A stretch of DNA of 64,000 nucleotides from Branchiostoma lanceolatum (lineage: Eukaryota; Chordata; Leptocardii; Amphioxiformes; Branchiostomatidae), in contig NC_089738.1 of assembly GCF_035083965.1 (NCBI RefSeq), positions 13,728,734-13,792,733 on the forward strand, given 5' to 3'. A model generated the notes under the pieces. The model had not been told where the DNA came from, did no database searches, and saw nothing but the letters and a program-made list of their open reading frames with translations. Numbering within the stretch: the first letter of the stretch is position 1; each line of letters starts with the position of its first letter. This document shows, one piece after another, positions 31,401 to 43,000 of this stretch. A program made the position numbers and the translations under genes.

Positions 31401-33249
31401 CTTTCTCTACCGGGCCATCAATCTATGGAACACCTTGCCACCCAACATCAAATGACTGACCGCTCCATATAACTTCAAAACGGCTATCCACCAGGTGTTT
31501 GTAGTGTATTGACAGTGTATAAATGTAACCACAGACAACACAAAGAGGCATACCCTAAAAATAGACTATGACTTACCATCTCCGAGTCGGATATGGAACT
31601 CAGACCATTCACGTACATCTGAACTTTGACCCTGACGTTGGACCCTAAAAAATATACAGTGTGGAACTTTGTTACGTTATGCATCGACTGTTTGATACCT
31701 ACTGACTTCTCAAGTTTTTTTATGCACTTTTTGTTTTGTAATTTTTGTCTGCGCAGTATGTGTACTAGTCCGTACAGACTGACTGACAGTAGTGGTAGTA
31801 ACGTTAGTAACTTCTCAAGAGCTATGACCATTCTACTGGTGTCTACATATGGAACAGCTCTTAACGCCTTTTACTTACAACCGGCGTCCAATTGTATTGG
31901 AAAATGCCGTGCCTTTGGTCCTAATTAGGCCGTATCTTATTGATTCCAAGCAAAAGTGCGACCTGGGGCGACACGGTAAGAGCATGTCTACTACACTCAC
32001 GCACAAACGAAGTGAATAAGCTACACAGCATTAATTTTCTTAAGCCTAATGGATAGCCCACCTTTACAGATTTTAAGATTAGACATATTAGATAAGATCA
32101 ACGAGTTGTTTTTACCTCTGAAGTTGGGTCGGAATCTCTTGTCATATTTCGTGAGAAGGTCGTATAAAGCAAGGGTTCCCGTCTTGTTCTGTGTCAGCCT
32201 TGTTCTGGGTGTCCAAGACAAACATCATTTCAATGTGACGTGAAAATGACCTTAACGTCATTTGTGCGTAGCATTGCTTTTAAGACGGATAATGTTTGGG
32301 ACAGATAACCGCTACATTTAATGTCTTTCCTTACTATGTATGTAAATGTTGGTATAATATCTAGCAGTTTTTCCATTACATTTCCCGGGTAATTTTAGCA
32401 TGTGTTGTGGTACACTGCAACTTAGCCTTAGGGCTACATAATGTACTTTCAAATTGAAAGGTGTTGTCTTATGTACGTAATAAGCCGGTTCATCTCATCT
32501 CTATGCAGTCTTATGTTCCTCGCACATTGTTTTGGAGAAACCTACACAAGATGACTAGGCCCTTTACCATCTTTGTTCTTAAACTATACAATGATGTGTG
32601 AGTACTAGAAATGTGACAACGAATGACTAGGAAAAATAATCAGAAGCAAATACTTGAAAGATAGTATCATTATAACTGGCGTATGCTTCATACAATACCT
32701 TTGATCTTATTTCCCACACCACATAATTAGGAAGATTCGTATTTACCTGTGTTCCACCACTGATGTGGCATTATGATCTGTAACGTCAAAAGACACCCAT
32801 AAGAAATAGTATGTCCACATTGCTTCGTGCCTAGGGGTTTTGTTACAATCACACACACACACACACACACATCTTATTGAAAAAGTTCGCCGATAGAGCT
32901 ACCGTGACCATAGACTCCAGTTCAGTACACGATTTCTATCTTCTTCTATTATTCTTTTATGAAAATTCATTTTGCAATTGTATCTATTCTACCACTGTGA
33001 CCATTTTTGCTTATGGTAGTAAAACGCTGTAGTAATATTGGTGATCTTTCGTAGCTTTTCTCTGCTGAAGATTTTATGTACATGTTGTATACTCGTGTTT
33101 TTACGAACTAATATGCTGGCGCCAAGTACCGCCATAACCCATAATAGCTTCCTACATAAAGATAATTAGGCTTCAAAGTCACGTAAGTTACCTTGTAAAT
33201 CTGCCAGAGCTGTCTTTAACAGGAGACTAACACACAAGACAACCAACAT
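25473..33249 (-). CDS. Glycine-receptor-like Cys-loop anion channel, gene A (11 exons)
   Basis: Exons, 5' to 3': 33249-33192, 32777-32747, 32204-32116, 31644-31577, 30529-30294, 29923-29841, 28407-28273, 27404-27326, 26926-26792, 26235-26052, 25670-25473. They sum to 1296 bases: 431 aa plus TAG, with every phase compatible. Signal peptide MLVVLCVSLLLKTALA; N-terminal linker with potential NAT/NKT glycosylation sites; loop [13 protein letters not shown]; loop A region DIWVPDVFFENGKGA; Cys-loop CPMNFQTFPFDTQHC; loop B ESYGYT; second Cys pair CDVKYLTGTFSC, as in glycine and glutamate-gated chloride receptors. M1 follows, then M2 PARVALGITTMLASITLSS with the PAR anion-selectivity signature, M3 SYTRAIDIYMLTCAVFVF, a short intracellular loop, and M4 MDVVSRFLFPTLFLVFNIAF. 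It should form a pentameric plasma-membrane chloride channel. Loop C keeps the Tyr, Thr and Phe of glycine receptors. The ligand itself is not proven. Confidence 0.9.
26642..26657. repeat. A-rich tract in gene A intron
   Basis: An uninterrupted run of about 12 A residues after 'gatattt', between the M2 and M3 exons. Nothing else was recognised in this intron. Confidence 0.6.
26982..27180. repeat. CA/ACGC-rich simple-sequence region
   Basis: The sequence includes repeats of 'cacagacgca' (four units near 26993-27035) and imperfect (CA)n, (CATA)n and (ACGC)n runs in the intron between the M1 and M2 exons of gene A. Open frames on both strands here are low-complexity artefacts. Confidence 0.85.
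27434..27545. mobile_element. Truncated relative of the TTAA-flanked MITE
   Basis: The segment 'cactggaccc', 'ggcacgttggcga', 'tcgctgcgacc', 'cactcaacgaatttc.tcga' and 'aatatttttacg.tttgtgtg'-like sequence matches the left half of the element at 49534-49767. The right end is missing. It lies in the intron just upstream of the M1 exon of gene A. Confidence 0.6.
27550..27740. repeat. Repeated 'atctcgattattttgcacag' phrase, two copies, with a third at 31008-31130
   Basis: Blocks at about 27555-27610 and 27645-27740, and again at 31008-31130, share 'aaatcc.accttg.aa', 'ctcggttattttgc', 'ggaagt' and 'tgtccttgg.gctgacggcata'. They are dispersed repeat fragments inside introns of gene A. Confidence 0.55.
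28572..28970 (+). mobile_element. Dispersed repeat, family D
   Basis: 'gaaaaatggagatatagttt' is followed by a GT-rich stretch and then 'cataactcaagaacctcttg', 'tggtatgtgggcaggtg' and 'aggtcaattttgggcccc'. Similar sequence is at 50267-50487 (antisense) and 53998-54205, and a diverged relative at about 41225-41400. No coding capacity; class not determined. Confidence 0.6.
28971..29500. repeat. Tandem duplication of a 263-bp AT-rich unit
   Basis: Two copies begin 'gatatttagtatgcaggtag' (28973) and 'gatatttattatgcaggtag' (29236) and run in parallel through 'ttatgcaaataaattc' and 'ggactgtcaatat'. It lies in the intron between the Cys-loop exon and the loop-C exon of gene A. Several 'taatttgcat' motifs recur within each unit. 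Confidence 0.85.
29659..29712. repeat. (GTGTT)n pentanucleotide microsatellite
   Basis: About ten units with GTGTC and CATGT variants, close to the donor side of the Cys-loop exon of gene A. Confidence 0.85.
32849..32873. repeat. Short (CA)n microsatellite
   Basis: About 12 CA units in intron 1 of gene A. Confidence 0.9.
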
Positions 33250-34445
33250 GTTCTTGAGCAGTCGGCACGCAAGTCTTCTCTGGCCTCTACCTATGGTAGG
33301 AATGACGCACATCGTACCGAAAGAGCGAAGGAAAGTCACAATTGCATGTAAAAACAGTCTCGAACAAAACCATTGGTAGCACTATCAAAGAAATGTACAC
33401 AACAACTTCCGCTACCAAACCCAATCATAACAGTAAGCCCTAATCCATGTACAGGTAAATTTGCCTTATTTCCTGTTAGGCCACAGCAAGTAAATTTTCT
33501 GGGTGTCATCCTCTGCATACTTCAGGTCTAATGAAACAATACGAGAAAATAGGATGAATAAAAAGACTTACAACAATAGAGACAATTAACTTTGTAACAA
33601 GAATCGAAGCCACGGCCAACGAGTATTCTATTCCTGCATTCAAAAAGTGTAAAAAGTGACACTGGTGAGCCTTAGCATTGCGTATCAAGTTGGCAACTAC
33701 AGTCATGGCTACCTCACTAGTGTCACTTCGACTCAAGGCTACCACACGACATGTTCTACAAATCATGGCATTTTCTTTTCATGTTGACCATCTACAAAGT
33801 GGAGTAAAGCTTTTTTTCTAAACCAGACAAAATTCAATGCGCGTGCTGATGCCATCCATAGAATTTACTTTCTTATGTTTAATTGAATAAATAGTGACAG
33901 ATGTCGACGCTTGTGCCTTTGCTCGTACAAAAACCTTCCTCTGCGGGCCTTACAAACTTCCTGGGGGTTTGTGTTTCAAAATGGACCTTTTATCATTAGC
34001 AATGCACCCCACCCTCTAAAGAAAAGTGATAACAAAGAACACTAATATCCGCGGACTTAGTGATTTATGAAACACTACACCAAGTATACGCAAAAGAGCT
34101 TTTACAAGTGGCGTAATAGGACGTGGGCATTAAAAGATGCAACAGTGGTGAGACAATGCTGCTACATCCCTGTTAGGAGGACTTAGTGGTTGTTTTTGCT
34201 GGTAAGCCAAAAGAAAGGAGCCGTTGATTTGTCAGGAAGTTTGTATTGTGTGTTTTTGAAGTCGCGTGCATAAAACGTGAAGTCGCCTTGGTTGCAGCTT
34301 TGTGCAAAATTTCTTAGGCGTTCGCAAACGTTTGGACTCTACAATTACCAGCTCAAACGCTCAGTGAGGAATATACTCGTAAAAAATTATTTGAAAAAGA
34401 GAGAGACAATTTTCTATTAAGAAATAAAAACGTATCGTCACTTAC

Positions 34446-34520
34446 CTGATTGGTGACTGGTAGTTCTTCAAACGACAACGACAGAGCTGTACTATAGTAT
34501 CTTTGTCCTCTTTTGACTGA
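34446..34520 (-). other. Possible 5' UTR exon of channel gene A
   Basis: On the - strand 'gtcaccaatcag' is followed by GTAAGTGACG, a strong splice donor, about 1.2 kb upstream of the signal-peptide exon. That exon has a plausible acceptor (taccatag, near 33292-33300) ahead of its ATG. This would make a spliced leader-side UTR exon. There is no coding evidence; RNA data would be needed to confirm it. Confidence 0.3.
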
Positions 34521-35100
34521 ATCCTATTCGAAACTCTTTTTAAACTGCAACATCATCTGACTTGTGAAACGGAAGAACTACCACCCTTGTTTCGCCCAGT
34601 TAGGATTGCTTCCATACTCCGAGCTCATCTCGCGTGTCACTGTCAAAGTGAGGCTCCTTTCCAGTACATTAACACTGGTTTTGATTTGCTCAAATTATGG
34701 GGCATGTATGCACTTATTCTAATTGTGACCCAGAAATTGGTATTGAATGTTACACGAAAACATTAATATTTCATAGTATCCGTTTGAATTATTGATAGTG
34801 TGGATGATTATTTGTGATTATAGATGACCATTTCTTTACTTTCTGTGTGCAACATGTGTGTACGTAAAAACACAAACAGGTCTTTTACAAGTCATAAACT
34901 TGAATATCGTTCCTTAGAGGATGATAACAACTTTTACAAGTGTAGATCCTTCTCTACAAGTTCAAGCTCTGCAAGGACAGGCTTGTAATCGATTGTTCTG
35001 ATGTTGTTATTGTGTTTCCGAACTAAGGCCTTTCCCCAAATCTAAAGGCTATTTTGGTGAGGGCTCTTTCGGTACGGAAGCTACTGGCCTGCAGGGGTTT
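34521..35100. other. Intergenic DNA upstream of gene A
   Basis: Presumed promoter side of gene A. I saw no TATA box or repeat that I would defend. 'cttttacaagt' recurs near 34885 and 34930. Confidence 0.3.
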
Positions 35101-35162
35101 GAAAGGTAATAGATAAAGGTGAAAAAGCCTTATGGAGGCCGAAGGGGCAGTGGGTTCTTACG
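35100..35162 (-). mobile_element. Tail fragment of SINE family 3
   Basis: 'ggtgaaaaagccttatggag' with 'gccgaaggggcagtgggtt' is the reverse complement of the tail of the SINE at 63358-63655. Only the tail is present. Confidence 0.55.
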
Positions 35163-35164
35163 AC

Positions 35165-35376
35165 AAGGTCACATCATAATTCGTCGTAGGTCGTTGTACG
35201 ATTTTGATGCCGTAGGGTTTTCAAACAGGCTGTGACGGAACCAGTCGCCGACAAGGTTCTAAGCAGCAATTTCAGTAACAAGACAGCTGAATTTTCTACG
35301 ACACATGCACGATTGTTAAAAAAAATGCCCTCAGTTTGCGATTGTACGACAACCGCACGTAGATGTGACCAGGCCC
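35165..35376. mobile_element. TIR element (MITE) with 'ggtcacat' ends
   Basis: Left 'aaggtcacatcataattcgt' with 'cgtaggtcgttgtacg' is mirrored by right 'cgattgtacgacaaccgcac' with 'gtagatgtgaccagg'. It shares the internal phrase 'gccctcagttt' with the larger element at 36005-36428. Confidence 0.65.
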
Positions 35377-35731
35377 GTAGTCCGCTGTGCCTTGGATACG
35401 GTATTAGTAGGGGGATCCCATTCCTCTCTTTCCATTACGTGCCCCCCTCCATTGATATGGCCACTCAAGGTAGTCATCCTGTAATAGGTGGCATATAATT
35501 TGGTAATAGTCGACAATTATAGAAACATAAATAAGGAAGATCTGACATATTACATTAAGGGCAGACACGATAGATAATACTCATGGGACATTGAACTGAA
35601 GGCCACGGACTCGGTACATTTGAAAAATGAATCATATGCATGTTTATTAAATCCTATTGCAATAGATGTCGATTCCGACAATGGCCATCACCGGAAGATG
35701 AATATTCAGTCTGAAATTCATTCGCCGGTTA

Positions 35732-35921
35732 TGCTAGGGTCACATTTCCCAACCGGGCCCCGGGCGGGCTATTTTCGATAACCAAAATATCAATAAAAAT
35801 GCACAAGCTATGCTCTTAGATAATTTTTATTACGTTTTGCGCTTTTTATTGTCTTTATATAATACTTTTGGTTCCCAAAGACTTCCCGGCCGGGCCCCGG
35901 ATTGGAAATGTGATCCAAGCA
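35732..35921. mobile_element. GC-ended TIR element, copy 1
   Basis: Left end 'ggtcacatttcccaaccggg' with 'ccccggg'; right end 'cccggccgggccccgg' with 'attggaaatgtgatcc'. The AT-rich interior includes 'tttttattgtctttatataa'. The same family is at 60849-61047, which has matching ends and a similar 'tttgttgtcttatatataat' interior. Confidence 0.75.
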
Positions 35922-36004
35922 TTAACAGATGCGAAAATCGTCGTATAAAGCACAACTATCGGTCCGTAGTAGTCTTTCCTAACGCCAGTTCCCCACTAAA
36001 GATG

Positions 36005-36428
36005 CGGTCACATTCGACGTAGGACGTCGAACGATTTTGTTTGATGTTGTTCGTTTTTAAAACAAGGTTTGGCCGAACTAACCGTCAAAAACGTAAGGAT
36101 CTAAGATGCTATTCTTGTTTCTTTCACTGTAACTTTATGTTCACTGTTTCCACGGTCACCTCTGTACCGTGAACTTATCATCACCGTGAAAAAAAACTGT
36201 TGTTATTGTTTATGATTCATTTATACATCCGTTCTATAAATCCGTGAAGTTAAGGTTCAGTGAAAATGTCTATTTTCCTTACACCGTGAAATTGTGCTAC
36301 CGCGAAGATAAAGCGAATTACAGTAGTATTTTCGGTAAGAATGTAAATTTTGTACAACACGTGTACGGCTATTCCATGAATGCCCTCAGTTTGAGATGCA
36401 CGACGTTCGTACGACGAATGTGAGCAGC
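36005..36428. mobile_element. TIR element related to 35165-35376
   Basis: Left 'tcacattcgacgtaggacgt' with 'cgaacg' and right 'cgacgttcgtacgacgaatg' with 'tgagcagcc' are inverted. The interior holds several 'accgtgaa'-type repeats. About 420 bp and non-coding. Confidence 0.6.
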
Positions 36429-37045
36429 CCCTAAGAAAGTGTCTTGGACAGTAAGTATTAATCTAAGATATGTAAAAGCGTTTCTGGTCCTGTCCATTGT
36501 CAGTAAACGTGACCACTCGTAGCTGCAAGTTGATGCTGCATCGATGTATGCAGAGGTAGACGTCTTATATTACAGGCGTTGCTTCTCAATATAGTTTGCC
36601 GCTTGTTCTTGTAAGTAATAATACAGTAGTTGTTATCCACAGAAAAATGTCTCACTGCTGCACTTTCATCGTGTCCTTTGTTACAATAAAGTCGTCATGG
36701 TCTTAATGTCTGGATACCATGAGTCGCCCAACACAATGTCAAAGGCCACGTGATGTATATTCTGCAGGCATATGTAGTCTGGTATCGCTATTAGTCATCA
36801 TTGCTACGGTAGCCTACAAGTACAATCGAGCGGCATCAAATTTGTACTTATGGGCTATCGTATATTCATGGTCCTCGCCAGCTTCACTGCATGCGGTAGG
36901 CGTACTTGCTACCGTTTCACGTTGTAAACGAGCCCTATCTCAGGGCGTACTACCCCTCAAGACGTACAACTCCTTCAAGAGACGCACGACTCCTCAATAT
37001 ATTTCACTCCTCAAGACGTACGGATCCTTAAAGACGTACGGATCC

Positions 37046-40000
37046 TCAGGCGTCATACGCCGTACTATACACCAGCCAGTAGACGCTGTTGAAGAAGAAG
37101 AAGAGGCCCGGGAAGAGGAATCTGGAGATGATGTCCATCCTGCGCGCGAAGTTCTGGTGCAGTTTGGAGACGTCCTCTTGCGTCATCCTGGCGCGAGGCT
37201 GGAGCTGCCCGTTAACCAGCTGGGGGTTGCTGGGATTGATGTAGCTGGCTTCCGGCGTCGTTCCCGCTGCCGGGACTTGCTGTATGATAGAAGGACAGAC
37301 AAACAGATACCATTAGGTTTCATACACACTAATCAACCTGTAGATGCTTTGTTTTCTATTGTAAGCAAACTTTGTTTGCAAGCTTCTTCCTTAGGCAATA
37401 AAAAATGTCTACAAAATCTGACCATTTATGGCATTGATAACTGTAAGTAGTCACCTCCCGCAAAGGACACTCGTGTGCCGCCAGCGCCTGACCGCGGCAC
37501 TCATGACAAAAAAAAGCACATGTCCAACCTGTTGCCCGGATGCCGAAACTTTCCTACCTAATCCTAATGTCAAGTTTTTGTTATATCAGGTGGAATTGAT
37601 GAAAGGGAATTTATGATCGACATAAACACACTTTTTTTCAATTAAGATTAAGATTTTTTCCCCAAAAAAAGCTCACCTGTGGTGGTGGGTTCGGGGTGCT
37701 GGGGAACTTATTTCTGCAGAAGACACTGCGGACGATTTTGGAGAACTTGGTCTGCCGCCTGAAGATGTAATGAGACACCGAGAATTCCACCAGGGCGGCG
37801 AAGACGAACACCGAGCACGCCAGCATCCAGATGTCTATAGCCCGTATGTAGGAGTTTCTGAAGAGAGCACAGAAAATGGGTATTGCGTTGGCCGAATGTG
37901 AATTATTCAAGGTTGAATAAGGGCGTTCGCGATTCTACGTGCGCATGCGTAAGGTAAAAGGTGAAGCAAACTATTCTTGTCTCCACCATGCTTTATGCAG
38001 GTCCAGAATCCGTCGGACGAGTTTTGTTCATGTCTCAGGGGCCTTCACCTTTGACCCTGCGCATCCGTGCTTAGAGTCATGATTGTCTTTATAGCAACAA
38101 CACATATGAACAAACGTCTATGAACGTAGCGTTTGCTCTATTGGTTTTCAACGTAAGATGTTAGCTTATGCCACTATGTTTCGGGGGACTACAGTTGCCT
38201 AGACTCCACATTGAAAAGTTTTTGGGAGAAATTTGTGTGAAATCGTGGCCATTTTGGGGTGGTAGTAGAAACTTCATACTTCTCGAATGTGTCTCTATCC
38301 TGGGCTTTTCTACACCCCCATGAAAAAGTAGACTGATCTGTATTTAGCTCTATGAAGTGCTCTAGTTCAGGGGGTTAGCAATAGATCGATCCTGACTGTC
38401 CATCATAATTAGGAGTTCAACCAACGAAGTAATGGTAATTAGCAGCTCAACCGATGAGATAATGGCAGTTAGCAGTTTAACCAATGAGATGATGACAGTT
38501 ACCAGTTCAACCAATGAGATAATAGCAATTAGCAGTTCAACCAATGAGATAATAGCAGTTAACAGTTCAACCAATGAGATGATTGCAATCAGCACTTTAA
38601 CCAATGCCAATGAGATGATGACAGTTACCAGTTCAACCAAGGAGATAATAGCAATTAGCAGTTCAACCAATGAGATAATAGCAGTTAGCAGTTCAACCAA
38701 TGAGATGATGGCAATCAGCAGTTCAACCAATGCCAATGAGATGATGACAATTCCCAGTTCAACCAATGAGATGATGGCAACTAGCAGTTCAACCAATGAG
38801 ATTATAGTAGTTAGCAGTTCAGCCGATGAGATAATGGCAGTTAGCAGTTCAACCAATGAGATAATAGCAGTTAGCAGTTCAACCAATGAGATAATGGCAA
38901 TCAGCAGTTCAACCAATGAGATAATAGTGGTTAGCAGTTCAACCAATGAGATGATGGCAATAAGCAGTTCAGCCAATGAGATGATGGCAATCAGCAGTTC
39001 AACCAATAAGATGATGGCAGTCAGCAGTTCAACCATTGAGATTATAGCAGTTAGCAGTTCAACCAATGAGAGAGAGAGAGGATGCAGACCTGGGCGTGCT
39101 GCCGTGAGAGAAGGCGGTAAGAGTTGTGGACGTCAGCACCGTGGTGATCCCGAGGGAGATTCGGGCCGGCACGACGTCAGGGTTGATCCAAAACGTCAGC
39201 CACGAGATGATGACCAGGAGAATGCTGAAGAACCAAAACACAACTAAGACACATTTGAAACGATTATCATTTCTAGTTATGTATTTATCTGTTTCTTTTG
39301 GACAGGGTGGCTCACTCAGTGTCTAGTCAGGCCAGGAAAAATGTTGTGTTTCCGGTTACTCGACCGACCCTAGAAAAGCTTTTGATAAGTTGATTTATAT
39401 ACTTGTGCTTGTACAGCGCAGATCTGTTTTACATCGCTAAATCAAATGTATTCGTTGACGTTGAATCACTTCATCCAAAATCTATTTCTAAAAGATAAGC
39501 AACAACAAAAAGAGAGAATCCCAACCAATCTACCGACCCTATTTTTCAGGACCGTAACCTGAAACACAGCAATTTTTTCCTCCGCCTTAAAAAAAAGTAA
39601 CAAGCAAGCAATCTTTTTGATTAGATAAGGTGTTATCCAATAGAAAAATTAGAAACGTTGCTTTCAAAAATATAGCGCTAGTTTGATGTTCTGCTGATCC
39701 AGTAACGGCGTTACTTTGATAATCTACTAAAAGGATGCCGACCTGAATCCATAAATCGATTTAACCCACAAGGGCTGACAAATCGTTACATCAAAACTAT
39801 TATATACCGACGTGTGATCTGACACCTTGCACACCTCCAGGAAATGCTCAATGATTTCAGATACGACATGGCGTACTACTAGACACCCTTGGCGCGATCA
39901 ATAAAGCTACGCAACGTAACTGTTCCTCGAGCAGCTGGATAAAATTTGGAAACGGTCAGACGTTTCAGACCGCATCCGCTGCCTTTCGTCAGTGACTATA

Positions 40001-43000
40001 CGAGAAACTGGAGCTAAACCTTGACTCTGAATTGATATGTTAACCAAGGAAAGAGACCGTTCAATAGGAGACAAAGTCAAGACAAGGTTGTATGCTTATA
40101 AATCAATTATCCCCTGTTGTTTGAGTACAGGAGAAAATGTTGTCTCGCGGGGGTGGTAGGGAAGGGGACCAAGTGCCGGAACGTTCAACGCGTAGGCCTC
40201 CTTGACGAAAGACAGTGGATGCTGTCTGAAACGTATGACCTTTTTCAAAGTTTATCCAGTTGCTGTTACCTTGCGTATCAATCAATCAATCAATCAAAAA
40301 CGATTTATTCATCAACAGAACTGGCAGCACTACATATGTAGGCTGGATTAATTGCATCTTATTACCTGGATGTCTAACCTTCATTGAAGAACTGTACATA
40401 CCTCGGGATGTAGGCTTGGATAAGGTAATATCCAAATCGTCGCACCAGCTTGAAGTATGCTTCAGTGCAAGAATAGTTTCCTGTTGAAAATGATAACGAG
40501 GTATATGGTGCTATTAGTTGTCACATATTGTTGTGGTTATTTTACGGGGATGTAAGTCGCGACGGTGCATTTTGTGTACGTATCTCCAAACTTGTTTCTG
40601 TTTGAACTTCCTTTATAAGGAGGTTCACGATTCTAAGTACATGTACGCAGGCACAAGGTCAAAGACGAAGACCATGCATTATACATGTCCACACGCCATT
40701 GGTTGATTTGCATAACAATGTCGGATGTTTTTTTAATGTCTCAATGACCTTCACCTTTAACCTTGCGTACTTGGAATGATGAAGAAAGCAATGACCTTCG
40801 AACTTTAAAGCATGACCCTGACCTGTCAGAACTTGATTGTCACACCGCCGTGTTCCCCACTGTTTCAGCTCAAATTCCGGTAAACGGATGCTCAGGTCGA
40901 TCTCCATTTCCGGTTTGGCCCACTCCAGGACCAGTTCTTCTGTCGTGTGGCCGTCTGAAACAACACAAGAAATACAAAGACCAGAAGTTCTGCTGCAATA
41001 CCATAGAAGGTCACTAGGGGGTCGATACTCAAAGATACCACTCCTAGATACCAACGCCTACCCACCAATACCAGTGGACTAGCCCCCTGCTGTAGTGATT
41101 GCAGAAATATGTGTGGCCCAAAGGGCTATTGAAACGGAGTTGGGCGCCGTCCTATTATTAATTAACCATCTTGTGTGGGAATTCCCATGAAACATCAGCT
41201 CGCTTGGACAATGTGCCGATTTTTACCCCCGGGAAGGAGGTATGTCTCCGACGGAGCTACTATTTTTGGCTGTGTTCTCGTTCACACCTATAACTCAAGA
41301 TCCGTTTGGTGGATTTGAATGGATTTTGGCATGCTGGGTAGTTATCGAAGTCCCGAAGAAACATGACGATTTGGGCACCCTAGCAGTATTTTGAGGTATT
41401 GCAGCATTACAGGCCGATACTCTCTTCCTAAATGTAGTGTGTATAGTCCATAAACAGCCGGTCAGCCGTCCCATACGAATAACCCCATATGGGAGGGAGG
41501 TACCTGGGATTGATTGAGGGCAAAAGGGAAGGGAGGATCACTAACATCTACGATGGCTAGGGCTATGGCATGAAGAAATTCACAAAATCTTTAAATTTCT
41601 TGGAGGTATGTGGACTTCGAATTCTTGTTACTGGTGAGTTATGAGGGAAAGACACTTCGATGATCACATCCAGAGATACCTACGCCTGCACTTGATATCG
41701 ATCACTCCATTATACGTTAGATAATGCTGACACATTCATTGCGCAAGAACTTCTGCTTGACAAGATCATAACTTACGTCATTACTCAAATGTGCCAGGGG
41801 ACCTGGACTACAGGATGTAATAATGTAATAATAGCACTTACTTTGCCAGCGGTACTTTTGTCGTCAATAATGTGATCAGATAAAGTTAAAGCAACGCAAC
41901 TTTCAGCACCGAGGAGAAAACTATGGCATACTAAACGCATGAGTTATTGATTTAGTGGTTGAGAGGATGATTTTGTCTGACAATGACAGTGAGATGGAGA
42001 ACTCATTGGATCGATTCTTGACATTCTTGGCTGGACGCCGTGTCATTGGGAAATACACTTTACACGACAGACTTCGGTTGGGAAGGTAAAAGGTGGTGGA
42101 AGGAGAGGGGTGGGCTCCATCTTCCAAAACCGTACCCTAGACACAAGTTGTTGTTTTTTTTAAATGGACGAAAATTGATGCGCGTACAGATGTCATCAAT
42201 ATACTCGAGTATTTAACCGAGTCAGTGTAACGTTAGCCCTAAGAAGGAAAACACTCAGTGGAGGTTATTTCAGCTGACAGGGGAAAATTGTGCCAAATTG
42301 AGCGCGGGATCTGATTTATTGATTTACCATTAGTAGTTTTTGATGAGATGATTCTTTCATGCAAAAAAAACGCGTGAAGGGAATGAGGGAAAGCCATTAG
42401 CAACCAATATGATAGTTAAGTGAAGATATAACTTGCATCTCTTTATTTGAAACACAATTCAGCACCATGGAGAGGACTGTACCATATTGAACACGGGATG
42501 TACAGAATTCCAGTAGTGGACGATGATTCTTATCTTGGAACTAGAGTTCGGCACGAATGAGGACAACCTGAGTTAGGTGACCGATTTGGTGGTGACTCCC
42601 TCAGTCAAATGACGTGTTTGATTTCGTATTGTTAAGTGGATGTACAGTTTATTGATAATTGCTGTAGATATGTCGTTGTACTTTGTGTACTGTTTCCGTC
42701 CGTAGGGTCAGCCCTTTGATAGCCACTGGCTAGTTGGGGAGACATGGCTGCATGTCACTCAGATCACAGTCGAACCGTTGAATGAATAGATAATAGATGA
42801 GACAAAGAGAAAGAGATGGGTCTTTGTACTCTGTGCACGGTTTCCGTCCGTTGTGCCAGCCTTTTAATGGTCACTGGCTAGTTTGGCAGACCTGGCTGAA
42901 CGTCACTCACAGACGAACCGTTGAATGAATAGATAATAGATGATTATGTGAGGAAATATCTTACAGCTCTCCATCTGTATTCCGCAGCTTTGCGTATCGA

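Noticed and set aside
36719..37450. 243-codon open frame on the + strand
   Set aside because: Most of it is the antisense of the M4-coding terminal exon of channel gene B.
38362..39247. Long open frames on both strands (271 and 234 codons)
   Set aside because: They are produced by a 30-bp tandem repeat whose length is a multiple of three. The + strand frame runs antisense through the M2 exon of a real gene.
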